Shown in pieces: positions 16,807 through 26,437 of a stretch of 64,000 nt of DNA. The DNA is taken from contig DLST01000010.1 of NCBI GenBank assembly GCA_002500745.1, forward strand, positions 62,001 to 126,000. Reading direction: 5' to 3'. The DNA is from Sphingobacterium sp. UBA7855. GTDB lineage: Bacteria > Bacteroidota > Bacteroidia > Sphingobacteriales > Sphingobacteriaceae. The notes below the pieces were generated by a model. It saw nothing but the letters and a program-made list of their open reading frames with translations. It was not told the origin of the DNA and made no database searches. The position numbers and the translations under genes were made by a program. Positions within the stretch are counted from its first letter, which is position 1; each line of letters opens with the position of its first letter.

Positions 16807-19800
16807 TTAAAATGAAGTCCGTAATCCTAACGTAAACGTGCGCAGCATCGGCATGTCCACGCCGGTTTCTGGATCTGTACCCTTATAACTGGTGATGGTC
16901 AGTAGATTGGCTCCAGTCACATAGGCGCGTAGGTTTTTAAGTTTTAGCTTCTCGAGCATTTTACCCGGTACCGAGTAGCTGAGGGTAATATTGCTTAAGC
17001 GGATATACGACCCGTCCACAAAATTGGCACCGGATGAATTGTAATTGGACATGGTGCTGGAGTTGGTGGTATAAGCAGGAAATTTAGCATCCTCACCCGG
17101 ATGTTGCCATCTGTCCAAGACAATTGCGGGGGCATTGATGACACTTCCGGCACTCGTAAATGGATAATTATAAATATGTGTGTTCTTTTTGAAACTTAAA
17201 AAGATGTCTAGATCAAAGTTTTTATAATTGAACGAGTTGCCAAAGCCACCAAAGAATGTCGGAATATTGTTTGCCAGAGGGACATAGTCATCTGGAAAAC
17301 TGATAAAACCGTCGCCATTCACATCGCGGAATTGCGGTTGCCCATCCGCAGCATTGATTCCAAGATATTCATACCCCCAGATCAGATTTAATGGTTTACC
17401 GATCTGATAAGTGAGACTATTGGAAGAGCTTGCAAGGTTGGGATAAGACAAGAGCTTGTTGCGGTTGATGCTCATGGTAAAGTTTGTCTTCCAGGTGAAG
17501 GCCAAGGTGTTGATCGGCGTGGTCTGCAGGCTAAATTCCCAGCCGCTATTCTGTACATTGGCATCTAGGTTTTGGTTGACCGAACTAAAACCCACCTGTG
17601 TAGGTAATCCGTAGCCAACTAATTGATTACCCGACCGATTGCGGTAATAGTTTGCTTCAAAGATGATGCGGTCTTTCAAGAAGCCCATTTCTGCAGCAAG
17701 GTCAAGCTTCTTGTTGACTTCCCACTGATAATTTGCATTGAATGGGTTCTTAGGAAGATAGCCCTGCCCTTGATAATTTTCAAATATACGTTCGTAATTC
17801 ACGAAATAGGAGTAGTCGCCAATATTATCATTACCTGTCAAACCATAGCTGCCGCGCAATTTGGCAAAACTCAAGCCAAACTGATTATCCTTTAACCAGC
17901 TCTCTTCGCTTAGGATCCACGCTGTACCGACAGACCAAAAGTTACCATATTTTTTTCCAGGACCAAAACGGGAAGAGCCGTCACGTCTGACGGTTGCATT
18001 GACGACATATTTTTGGTCAAACGTCCATCCCACACGAGCAAATCCCGAAAGGAAACGGTACTGAGTATCCTTGGGTTCGATATTGATGATTGGTGCGGCA
18101 TGGATGTCTCTAATTTGACTATCGTCTGTATAGCCGTTTCCACTTGTGGTAATTGCCGAGTTACCGCGATGGATATAAGTACCCCCAAGAAGGGCACGAA
18201 ATGAACTGCGCCCCACGATAAGATCATAATTCAGCTGAGGCTCAAAATTAAAGGTAGCCGTGCTAGCCTTGGTAAAAGTGTTGTTGCCCAAGATGTTTTC
18301 GGATGGTCTGAATGATCTCCGTGGATTGATCGCGAGCTGGTCCATTTTCATGCGGGTATAACCGGTATTGATTTTGGCTATAAGATTAGGTAACAACTCA
18401 TAGCTCAGCGCAATATTGCTGATTAAATTTTTAGTTCTATTTTCAACCGTACGCTCCAGCGCAGCAATAGGGTTATCTATCGTCCAATTTAATTTTCCAT
18501 CAGCATCGTAAAGGGAGAAATTTGGAGGCAGGGTCTGAAAGTTGGTAAACGATAGTGGAATGACTTCGTTTTTATCCGTGGCATAGCTCGCCGAAAGGGA
18601 AGCTTTAAATTTGCCGTCGTTACTGTGGTAGTCGAGGTTGCTTCGGAAGTTACCGACGGAAAGACCGTTTTTCTTTTGATATACAGTGTTTTCACGCCTA
18701 AATCCACCGCCAAGCAGGTAGTTGAAACCCGATGATCCCCCCGATAGGGATAATTCAGCATTGGATGTATGGGCGACATTGCCAAAATATTCTTTTTGCC
18801 AGTCGTGGTCCTCCGTTTGACTCCATTTCAGCAGGTCAGGGTAATCATTGGGCGTGAGTTCAATACCGTCGTTTTTTGCAGCCTCACGTCGCATCTCCAG
18901 ATACTGGGCGGTATTGAGCATTTTTACATACTTGGCGATAGAGCCAAAACTATGGTAATAATCAGCACTGATGGTGGGACGACCGGGCTTACCGCGTTTG
19001 GTGGTGATCAGGATCACACCATTGGCACCCCGGGCACCATAGATCGCGGTAGCATCAGCATCTTTAAGTACTTCAATGCCGGCAATCGTGCTGGGGTCGA
19101 TACTTTTAAAAGGACTTTCACCTAAATAGGAAGAGGTGAGGCCATTTGCACCGATATAGGCCAGTGAACTGCTATTAAAAGGAATACCATCAACAATGTA
19201 CAAGGGTTGTCGCGCCTCACCATCCTGGTTGACGGTATTGATGCCCCGGATTTGCACCTGAGTCTGTATGCCGGGAAGGCCGTTTAAGGTATTGATCATC
19301 ATACCCGGAACCCGATTTTGGAGTGCAATGAGCGGGTCTGCTGTTGGTGTTTTCTCAATGGTGGCCGCAGTGACGCTAGCGGTCGAACCTGTATTCAACC
19401 GTTTGGATACCTCCTGCCCATACGATAGTACGCTGACTTCATCAAGCAGGTTTTGGGTCTGCAAAAGCTGCATGCTAATGATGCTTTGGCTTGGGGCTAC
19501 AGCAAGTTGCCTCTCTTCGTAACCAACGGAACTGAAAACCAAGGTGTCGGTATGATTGGTCCGCTCGATCTTAAAAGCGCCTTTATCATTGGTGAAAGTG
19601 ACTTTGTCGTTGCTTTTGTTGTAAACGGTTACCAGTTCTACGGGGCCGGATTTGTCCCGTACAGTTCCGTTCAACAAAAGCTGTTTGGCAGGTTGCTGTT
19701 GTTTTTGATGCTGTTGGCCGCTTTTCTCCCGTGGAAGAATGGTGATCTCTCTTCCAACGATTTTAAAGGTGAACGGTAAATCCTTAAAGGCTTCTTCAAG

Positions 19801-20016
19801 AACATCACGCAAGGCTTTATCCTTTGCCTGAACTTTGACAACGGTATTGAGGTCGATCTGATTGCCAGACGCAATGATGTTATAGCCTGTCTGTTGTCGG
19901 ATGGTTGAAAAAAGTTCTTTGAGCGTCGGTTTTCCCTGATAATTGAGCTGTTGACCAACGACTGTGCTACCAGCAAGAAGCGACGTGACCAAGAGCAAGT
20001 TTTTTAGACGATTCAT
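16807..20016 (-). CDS. STN-containing SusC-family TonB-dependent receptor (transducer type)
   Basis: 1069 residues. Signal peptide about 1-22. The STN (secretin/TonB short N-terminal) signalling domain is about 28-95 (TLKELFSTIRQQTGYNIIAS..., FKIVGREITILP). The carboxypeptidase-D-like domain is about 110-200 (LLNGTVRDKSGPVELV). The plug begins about 205 (LLDEVSVLSYGQEVSKRLNTG, VRDADATAIYGARGANGVILITTKRG-type block), and the barrel ends in LGLRTSF. An STN domain talks to a FecR-type anti-sigma, and the FecR and ECF sigma genes lie directly upstream on the same strand. Ligand uptake is therefore probably sensed and fed back to this operon. Confidence 0.96.
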   Translation of the reverse strand: MNRLKNLLLVTSLLAGSTVVGQQLNYQGKPTLKELFSTIRQQTGYNIIASGNQIDLNTVVKVQAKDKALRDVLEEAFKDLPFTFKIVGREITILPREKSGQQHQKQQQPAKQLLLNGTVRDKSGPVELVTVYNKSNDKVTFTNDKGAFKIERTNHTDTLVFSSVGYEERQLAVAPSQSIISMQLLQTQNLLDEVSVLSYGQEVSKRLNTGSTASVTAATIEKTPTADPLIALQNRVPGMMINTLNGLPGIQTQVQIRGINTVNQDGEARQPLYIVDGIPFNSSSLAYIGANGLTSSYLGESPFKSIDPSTIAGIEVLKDADATAIYGARGANGVILITTKRGKPGRPTISADYYHSFGSIAKYVKMLNTAQYLEMRREAAKNDGIELTPNDYPDLLKWSQTEDHDWQKEYFGNVAHTSNAELSLSGGSSGFNYLLGGGFRRENTVYQKKNGLSVGNFRSNLDYHSNDGKFKASLSASYATDKNEVIPLSFTNFQTLPPNFSLYDADGKLNWTIDNPIAALERTVENRTKNLISNIALSYELLPNLIAKINTGYTRMKMDQLAINPRRSFRPSENILGNNTFTKASTATFNFEPQLNYDLIVGRSSFRALLGGTYIHRGNSAITTSGNGYTDDSQIRDIHAAPIINIEPKDTQYRFLSGFARVGWTFDQKYVVNATVRRDGSSRFGPGKKYGNFWSVGTAWILSEESWLKDNQFGLSFAKLRGSYGLTGNDNIGDYSYFVNYERIFENYQGQGYLPKNPFNANYQWEVNKKLDLAAEMGFLKDRIIFEANYYRNRSGNQLVGYGLPTQVGFSSVNQNLDANVQNSGWEFSLQTTPINTLAFTWKTNFTMSINRNKLLSYPNLASSSNSLTYQIGKPLNLIWGYEYLGINAADGQPQFRDVNGDGFISFPDDYVPLANNIPTFFGGFGNSFNYKNFDLDIFLSFKKNTHIYNYPFTSAGSVINAPAIVLDRWQHPGEDAKFPAYTTNSSTMSNYNSSGANFVDGSYIRLSNITLSYSVPGKMLEKLKLKNLRAYVTGANLLTITSYKGTDPETGVDMPMLRTFTLGLRTSF

Positions 20017-20070
20017 CGGGTCTTTGATTTAGGTTAATGTGTTTAGATTTCTGTGTAAAAAAAGGCTTCG

Positions 20071-21168
20071 TTATTTAATTTTGTGAACAGCTATTTTGCC
20101 GTCACGATAGTTAAAGTTTAATTGACCGGTGCTTTCCAAAAAGGTAAGCGTTTTGGTCAATGATTGATTTTTGTCGATAGATCCCCAAAACACAAGCTGT
20201 TGCGTAGCGGAGTCTTCATATTCAAAATCTACATTGTACCACCTTGAAAGTGTAGCCAAAATGGCATCGAGCCGTTCGTTGTCAAATAGGAAATATCCTT
20301 TCTTCCAAGCCGTCGCTGCTTCGATATTGGCCGGTAGAATCTGGATCGATGTCTTGGAGATAAGCGATCGCTGTCCGGGTACAAGCAGGCGTTGATTTAC
20401 ATCGACCGAACCTTCAAGCAGCGTAGTTTCCACAAACTCGTGGTTGTCGTAGCTGTTGATGTTGAATGTGGTGCCCAATACCTTCACTTCCTGGTTTCTG
20501 GATTTCACGATAAAGGGTTTATGTGGGTTTTTGCTTACTTCAAAATAGGCTTCTCCTGTTAACAAGACTTCCCGTTTGTCGGTAGCAAATTGCATTGGAT
20601 AGCTGATTGTCGATGCAGCATTCAGCCATACTTTACTGCCATCGGGCAGGTTAACCTGATATTGACCACCCCTGGGAACTTCAACGGTCAATTTGCGCGA
20701 TTGCAATTCCATAGCGCTGATAGGCGATCCATCTAAATAGACGGCTGTTCCGTTGACGATCTTAACACCCGATTTGCCTCCCTTGAGTGCGATGCTTGAC
20801 CCGTCTTCCAATTTCAGGATGGCCTTTTCTTGTCCGGGTTTGAATTGATCTATCGCGGCTAGGGTATCGCGATGCGATTGTCCACGCGGGATAAAAAGTA
20901 ACGCAAAAGCAATCAGCAGGACAGCAGCTGCAGCGCTGATCCAAGCGGCTCTTCGGTACCATGGATTACGCGAGGATGGCTTTGCATCAAGTTGTTGCTG
21001 GATTTGAAGGAGTATGGTATTTTTACGATCTTCCTGCTCGGCGCTATCCAGTTCCCATTCTACAGCTTGCTGCGCTTCGTACCACGATTCTATCAGCTGG
21101 TTTTCCTTCGCAGAGCTGATACCGAGTTCGTACTTCAATAAGATTTCCGCAATGTTTTTCTGTTCCAT
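20071..21168 (-). CDS. FecR-family anti-sigma regulator
   Basis: 365 residues. The cytoplasmic N-terminus (about 1-65) would hold the ECF sigma. One membrane helix lies at about 70-90 (AAWISAAAAVLLIAFALLF). The periplasmic FecR domain is about 155-255 (VEVPRGGQYQVNLPDGSKVW, LTGEAYFEVSKNPHKPFIV), and a DUF4974-type STN-like C-terminus is about 290-360 (FDNERLDAILATLSRWYNVDF). It relays the state of the STN-SusC to the sigma factor. It starts 73 bases after the sigma gene and is followed after 54 bases by the SusC gene. Confidence 0.95.
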   Translation of the reverse strand: MEQKNIAEILLKYELGISSAKENQLIESWYEAQQAVEWELDSAEQEDRKNTILLQIQQQLDAKPSSRNPWYRRAAWISAAAAVLLIAFALLFIPRGQSHRDTLAAIDQFKPGQEKAILKLEDGSSIALKGGKSGVKIVNGTAVYLDGSPISAMELQSRKLTVEVPRGGQYQVNLPDGSKVWLNAASTISYPMQFATDKREVLLTGEAYFEVSKNPHKPFIVKSRNQEVKVLGTTFNINSYDNHEFVETTLLEGSVDVNQRLLVPGQRSLISKTSIQILPANIEAATAWKKGYFLFDNERLDAILATLSRWYNVDFEYEDSATQQLVFWGSIDKNQSLTKTLTFLESTGQLNFNYRDGKIAVHKIK

Positions 21169-21241
21169 GAGCGCCAGTGTTTATAGTATAGTTGCATCAA
21201 ACCGTATTTGGTGGTAGATGAATATTAAAAAATAATGAATT

Positions 21242-21856
21242 TTATTTTAAGTCGATGAGGAGGAGGAGCAGAAGCGAATAGAGCCCCTGTTTCTTGAGGT
21301 TATTTCTCAGAATGTTCAGTGCGTTGCTGATTTGTTTTTTGACCGTTTGGTCAGAGATGTCCAGACGTTCTGCAATTTCTTTATAACTAAGTTGTTCCTG
21401 TCGGCTCAATAGAAATACCTCTTTCATTTTTGCTGGGAGCCGTTCAATTTCTCCGTCAATGATCTGCTGCAGCTCTTTACCTTGCTGCTGGTCGCTCAAT
21501 GAAAATCCGGTAACGTCAATATATTCCAAAATTGATGCAATCAATTTTTTTTGATTGCCTTGAGTGCGGTGATAGAAAAGAGCGCTTTTACGGGCAGCCC
21601 CATATAACCAGCTGTGAATATCCTGTATTTCGGACGATTGAGTTTTGTTCCAGAGATTGACGAAAATATTCTGCAAGAGATCTTCTGCATCGGTCTGGTC
21701 TTTCACCAGTTTGGACAGGTAGATAAGTAGGGGATCCCAATAGGATTTAAAAATAAGGTCGAACACCTGCCTGTCACCCTGCTGTAGGCGCTGAAGGATA
21801 TATTTAGATTCGATCTCATTTTTAAGATTCACGTTAGTCGTAATAGGTGACGACAA
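21242..21856 (-). CDS. ECF-type RNA polymerase sigma factor
   Basis: About 200 residues. Sigma region 2 (about 33-70: VFDLIFKSYWDPLLIYL, TDAEDLLQNIFVNLWNK) and region 4 (about 140-190: MKEVFLLSRQEQLSYKEIAE, LDISDQTVKKQISNALN) are both clear. This is the FecI-like partner of the FecR gene that follows. There is no ATG near the start. The open frame begins at TTG (21856), and a GTG at 21832 would give MNLKNEIESKYILQRL, which looks like other family members. The promoter-like element at 21854-21884 overlaps the TTG, which favours the GTG start. Confidence 0.92.
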   Translation of the reverse strand: MSSPITTNVNLKNEIESKYILQRLQQGDRQVFDLIFKSYWDPLLIYLSKLVKDQTDAEDLLQNIFVNLWNKTQSSEIQDIHSWLYGAARKSALFYHRTQGNQKKLIASILEYIDVTGFSLSDQQQGKELQQIIDGEIERLPAKMKEVFLLSRQEQLSYKEIAERLDISDQTVKKQISNALNILRNNLKKQGLYSLLLLLLIDLK

Positions 21857-21884
21857 ACTTAGATAAATTTGTTATTAATTGCAA
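21854..21884 (-). promoter_or_regulatory. Bacteroidota-type promoter for the ECF sigma operon
   Basis: On the minus strand TTG (21884-21882) is followed after 20 bases by TAAGTTTG (21861-21854). This fits the TTG/TAnnTTTG consensus of Bacteroidota primary sigma promoters. It overlaps the TTG start of the longest frame, so transcription would begin inside it and translation probably starts at GTG 21832. Confidence 0.55.
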
Positions 21885-22119
21885 TATAAGGTCCCGCTCG
21901 ATTTTTCATGCCGACCTGTTTAAAGCGAACTTTTTTTTTTCTGCTGTTTCATTCCAATGGCTCCATCCAGATTGCTTTATTACCGTCATTCTCTCTGGAC
22001 GATCCAAAGAATAGCTAGATACTCTTCTGCTTGAATCTAAGTTTTTGAAAATTTCTTAAAAGTTCTTATGCTGATAGTGGTATTTTTGATCTTTAAAATA
22101 GTTTAGATTATTACATCGC

Positions 22120-25100
22120 TTAATTTTCCTTATAGCTATGCCGCTGAATATATTCAGTGGGGCTCAATCCATACATCTTTTTGAATAGTGTAGTGAAATG
22201 CGTCTGATTGGTAAATCCGAGCGAATAAGCTACCTGAGAGATATTCATTTTTTTCTCCAGCAGCAACTTTTCAGCTTGCTGTAACCGGATATTACGAATA
22301 AATTCACCGGTCGAAATACCCGTCAGCGATTTCACCTTACGGTGCAGCTGTACACGGCTCAACCCTACTTCATCGGCTAGAAACTGCACATTGAACGCCG
22401 AATTCTCCAGGTATTGGTTCACTGTTTTGACAATACGTTCCATCAGCTGCTCATCGCTAGACTTAAAGGTGATGGTTTTTACCTTACCTTCCTGCTGCTG
22501 CGCGCCCGAAAACTTTCCTTTAACCTTCATGCGGTTTTTGATGAGATTGTGTATAACAAGGTGAAGCTCATCCACCATAAAAGGCTTTGTCAGGTAAGCA
22601 TCTGCGCCGCGACCAATGCCTTCCAAACGGTCTTCCTGATTGGTTTTTGCTGTTAGTAGCACCACAGGAATATGGTTGGTGGTGCTATTACCCTTGAGCT
22701 TTTTGACCAACATATAGCCATCCATTAATGGCATGGCAACGTCGGAAATAATCAGGTCGGGCTCCTCAGCAAGGGCGAGCTGAAACCCCTCGCCACCATT
22801 TTCGGCAAGCAGTACTTTGTAGGATGGTGAAAGTTCCTGCTGCAGATAGTGTAAAATGTCGCGGTCGTCGTCAATGACGAGCACTTTATAGCCTGTTTTT
22901 TGATAATCGTTCTTTGGATGTTGGTCAGTTGCCGACACTGGGCGGCTCTCGTGTTTTAACGTCAATGCATCAGTTGGTCTAACTGGAGCAAGATCTTCCT
23001 GCCGCAGATGCGTGTTGCCCATCGGAAGACGGATCACAAAAAGGCTACCGCTGCATTCACTTCTATTTTCGGCATGTATCTGTCCACCGTGCAGTTCAAC
23101 CAGCACTTTGGTCAGATGTAGACCAATGCCCGAACCCTGCCGCTGATAAGTACTATGCGCAGCAGACTGGTAGTACCGCCTAAAAACATCGCGAAGATCG
23201 CTTGTGGCGATGCCGCTACCCGTATCACTGACAACAAGTTCTAAGATTTCACTTCCCTTTTCCCGTTGTTGAACGGTTAGGGAAACCGCAATTTGACCAC
23301 CACGCGGAGTAAATTTAAACGCGTTGGAGATCACATTATGCAGTATTTTTTCAAAGCTGTTGACGTCGATCCAAATTGGAATATCATCGGCCTCGTTGTG
23401 TACGGATAGCTGGATCTGATGGCTGAGCGCCTGATCCTCAAAAATGCTGATGATCTGCTTGACATAATCTACAGCATTGATTTGGCAAAATTTGAGATTC
23501 ATGTGCCCGCTTTCCAGCTTTCGGATATCAAGCAACTGATTGACTAGACTCAGGATGCGCTGTGCATTGCGATTCATGTTCTGCAGCGTAGCTCGGGTTT
23601 GTGGATCTGCTGCATTTTTCATGAGCTTATCAATCGGACTCATGACTAACGTCAGCGGCGATCGGATCTCATGTGATACATCAGTAAAAAGCTGTAACCG
23701 GAAAGCATGCAGACGTTCGAGCCGCCGCTCATGCAGATATTTACTGATTAGGAATATAATACCGGTCGCAAGTAGGATATAAACGAAGTAAGCTAGTCCA
23801 CTTAAATACCAGGGCGGTTGGATATGCAGCGTCACCATAAGGCTTGGCGAGTAGATGCCAAATTTACAGGCGCGTATTTCCAATTCATGCTCCCCCGAAG
23901 AAAGGTTGTTGTACGTGATCAGGTTTACTCCCGGAAGCGTAGCATTCCAGCTTTTGTTGATGCCTTTGATGCGGTATTCGTAATGTACATTTTCTGGACT
24001 GTTAAAATCCATCGTGGATAGTTCAAAAGTGAAACTGTCGTCGTTGCTATGGAAGAAAAATTGATTTGCAGCCATCAGGTCATCTTTATAGATTACGCTT
24101 CCACTGGGGGCCATGCCCGGCTTAATGGGCTGGTTCTTGACATACAGATTGGTAATGAGGACAGGATGTGGATAGGTCTGCAGCTGTATCTTTTCTGGAA
24201 AAAATGAAGTAATCCCCTGCCGTCCGCCGTAGTATATTTTTCCTTGCGTATCCTGAAAATGCACGCTGCGGTTGTAGGACCGATCGACCAAGCCGTCTCC
24301 GGTATAGTAATTGACAATTTTACCTGAACCGGCATTCAGACAGTTGATACCCTTGAATGTGCTACACCAAATATTTCCTTTCTTATCACTGCCTAAGCCA
24401 GTGATCACATTGCTGGATAGTCCGTTATTAGTCGTGTAAATGCTGACCGATCCTGATTTCTTATCGATTTGATATAGGCCGTTGTAAGTGCCTGCCCAGA
24501 TGTGACCTAAATGATCGTCCAATAGAGAGATGGTGATCTGTTCGGATAATCGATGGGCTGTATACTGTTGAGAGAAGCTCTTTGTGGTAGGATCAAAACA
24601 GCTCACGCCCTTATGATGCCCAAGCCAGATAAGACCATCATCAGCGCATAAGACGGTAGCAATCCAATCATTGGCTAAGGCGCCCTTTGTCGAACTGCTG
24701 GTATTCATACTATAACTTTGAGCAATTTTTGTATCGAGGTCGTATTCCACAAAGCCCGATCCGAATGTAGCAATATAAATCTTATTGTTTTTGCCTAAGG
24801 CGAAAGATTTGACCTGTCTGGATGGGCAGATATCCCTGAGGGTGGATTGTCCTGCTACAGGATCAATTTGTCCAAGGCCTTTATCATAAGAACTGAACCA
24901 GATCGTACCGTCCGAAGCCACTTCCAGTTTATTGATATCCGCTATGGTATTTATTTGTTGATGTGAAATGCCTTGACGGTCAGTTTTAAAAACGCCTTCT
25001 CGCTCCACGGCATACCAAATGTTACCTTGGTGATCACGTGTAATGGCACTGATGATGTTTTGATCTGTTTTTTCCCGGCCTGAGATACGCCAAAATTCAA

Positions 25101-26124
25101 ACTGTTTGCTTTGCACGGGGATAAAAACCAGGCCCCGTTGAAACCAGCCAAGCCAAAGATTATTTTCTCGGTCCTGCAGCAGCGCACGTATCCGTGCATG
25201 TCGGTAGTCATTATCCAAATTAGGAAGCTCAGCTTGTGCAGCAATCAGTGGCTTTTTTTCCAGATCCAGATACCATAGCCCATCGCCCTCGGTACTGATC
25301 AGCAGATGGTTTTTCCGGCCTTTTGATAGTTGGATCTCCGTTACGGTAGACTGCAGTTTCGACTTGTATTCAACCGCTTCAAATGTATTGTTTTGCGGAT
25401 CATAGCGGCTGATCTTTGAGGGCGACGCAAATAGGAGCTTGCCGTCATGTTGCTGCACGATGTCATAATTGCCGCCCTTCGGCATCGGAAGTAGATCCGA
25501 AACGATTTGCCTTGCCCGCTTCTGGTCGGCAGAAACCTGCGAGACCCCTACACGGTCTATAGCTACCCAAATCCTGTTCATCCGGTCTTCAAAGAGACTG
25601 CGGGCAAACATGCCGCCAACCAGCGTATTGAGTCGCGGTAACGATAGCGCCTCTCTACGGCTAACTTGAATGTCGAAGATACCCCAGCCTGATGTCGCTA
25701 CCCAAATGTGACCATTTTTTTTATGGATGATATCTGTAATGTGCGGTGCAATCTGATCGGGAAAATGGATTCGAACAAATTGGTCACTATTTTCATCGTA
25801 ATACTGCAGTCCATTATTGCAGCCCACCCAGAGTCTTTTGTCGCGATCAAGATAAAGGATGATGATATTATTGCTCGATATGGACGTGCTGTCCTGCACA
25901 TCGTGTAGATATTGTACAAAACGGGTACCGTCAAACTTGTTGAGCCCATACTCGGTACCTGTCCAGATATAGCCGTGTTTGTCCTGACTGATACTGGTGG
26001 TCAGATTGGATGAAAGTTCGCCAAAACCATAATCCCTATTGTCATAGATGCGCGTGGCCTGTCCATGGGCATACCCTATAAAAGCAAATAGTAATAAGAT
26101 TATCGAAAAAAGATCCCTCCGCAT
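22120..26124 (-). CDS. Hybrid two-component system regulator (HTCS), xylan locus
   Basis: About 1334 residues from ATG 26124, which gives a clean signal peptide (MRRDLFSIILLLFAFIGYAHG). The open frame extends to a TTG at 26169, with another ATG at 26157. In order come a periplasmic sensor of two-bladed-propeller type with many W-T/G-NGL repeats, a Y_Y_Y domain, a membrane helix near 780, HisKA (SHEIRSPL), HATPase (NAFKFTP, DTGSGI, GSGIGLHL), a receiver (VIDDDRD, ISDVAMPLMDG, LTAK, TKPF) and an AraC HTH (YSLGFTNQTHFTTLFKKMYG). All key residues are present. It is divergent from the GH115 gene, so it most likely senses xylan-derived oligosaccharides and activates that locus. Confidence 0.95.
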   Translation of the reverse strand: MRRDLFSIILLLFAFIGYAHGQATRIYDNRDYGFGELSSNLTTSISQDKHGYIWTGTEYGLNKFDGTRFVQYLHDVQDSTSISSNNIIILYLDRDKRLWVGCNNGLQYYDENSDQFVRIHFPDQIAPHITDIIHKKNGHIWVATSGWGIFDIQVSRREALSLPRLNTLVGGMFARSLFEDRMNRIWVAIDRVGVSQVSADQKRARQIVSDLLPMPKGGNYDIVQQHDGKLLFASPSKISRYDPQNNTFEAVEYKSKLQSTVTEIQLSKGRKNHLLISTEGDGLWYLDLEKKPLIAAQAELPNLDNDYRHARIRALLQDRENNLWLGWFQRGLVFIPVQSKQFEFWRISGREKTDQNIISAITRDHQGNIWYAVEREGVFKTDRQGISHQQINTIADINKLEVASDGTIWFSSYDKGLGQIDPVAGQSTLRDICPSRQVKSFALGKNNKIYIATFGSGFVEYDLDTKIAQSYSMNTSSSTKGALANDWIATVLCADDGLIWLGHHKGVSCFDPTTKSFSQQYTAHRLSEQITISLLDDHLGHIWAGTYNGLYQIDKKSGSVSIYTTNNGLSSNVITGLGSDKKGNIWCSTFKGINCLNAGSGKIVNYYTGDGLVDRSYNRSVHFQDTQGKIYYGGRQGITSFFPEKIQLQTYPHPVLITNLYVKNQPIKPGMAPSGSVIYKDDLMAANQFFFHSNDDSFTFELSTMDFNSPENVHYEYRIKGINKSWNATLPGVNLITYNNLSSGEHELEIRACKFGIYSPSLMVTLHIQPPWYLSGLAYFVYILLATGIIFLISKYLHERRLERLHAFRLQLFTDVSHEIRSPLTLVMSPIDKLMKNAADPQTRATLQNMNRNAQRILSLVNQLLDIRKLESGHMNLKFCQINAVDYVKQIISIFEDQALSHQIQLSVHNEADDIPIWIDVNSFEKILHNVISNAFKFTPRGGQIAVSLTVQQREKGSEILELVVSDTGSGIATSDLRDVFRRYYQSAAHSTYQRQGSGIGLHLTKVLVELHGGQIHAENRSECSGSLFVIRLPMGNTHLRQEDLAPVRPTDALTLKHESRPVSATDQHPKNDYQKTGYKVLVIDDDRDILHYLQQELSPSYKVLLAENGGEGFQLALAEEPDLIISDVAMPLMDGYMLVKKLKGNSTTNHIPVVLLTAKTNQEDRLEGIGRGADAYLTKPFMVDELHLVIHNLIKNRMKVKGKFSGAQQQEGKVKTITFKSSDEQLMERIVKTVNQYLENSAFNVQFLADEVGLSRVQLHRKVKSLTGISTGEFIRNIRLQQAEKLLLEKKMNISQVAYSLGFTNQTHFTTLFKKMYGLSPTEYIQRHSYKEN

Positions 26125-26212
26125 TGGTATAATTGGTTTATGCTTTTGAAGATACATATTATTGCGCAACCCTGAAAAGAAAAAAAAAGCTTATGGGTTA
26201 ATAAACCCTGTT

Positions 26213-26239
26213 TTACATGAAGATGTAACAAATTGAAAT
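26213..26239. promoter_or_regulatory. Candidate HTCS operator upstream of GH115
   Basis: A dyad ttacat-gaag-atgtaa (26213-26228) runs into gtaacaaattgaaat (26225-26239). The latter 15 bases recur exactly upstream of the GH43 gene (31299-31313). The site lies between the divergent regulator and GH115 genes, where an activator of the locus would bind. A further gtaaca half-site occurs at 26288. Confidence 0.5.
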
Positions 26240-26437
26240 AAATATGAAACGTCAATGCAAGGCGTTGCAACAATGACCAAAGGGAATGTAACAGGTACAA
26301 ATGCGCCGTTTTATCAAGAGTACTACTTTTAGGTTGCTGAAAATGATCATCATGCAACATTCCTCACGGTGCGAGTATAGCATGGGTAATGGAGGTGCTG
26401 CAAGTGCTGAATTCAGGAAGGGAAAAAACCAATTATA

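Noticed and set aside
21966..21999. tccaga/tctgga dyad between the sigma and HTCS genes
   Set aside because: Only six-base arms and a 22-base loop; expected by chance.
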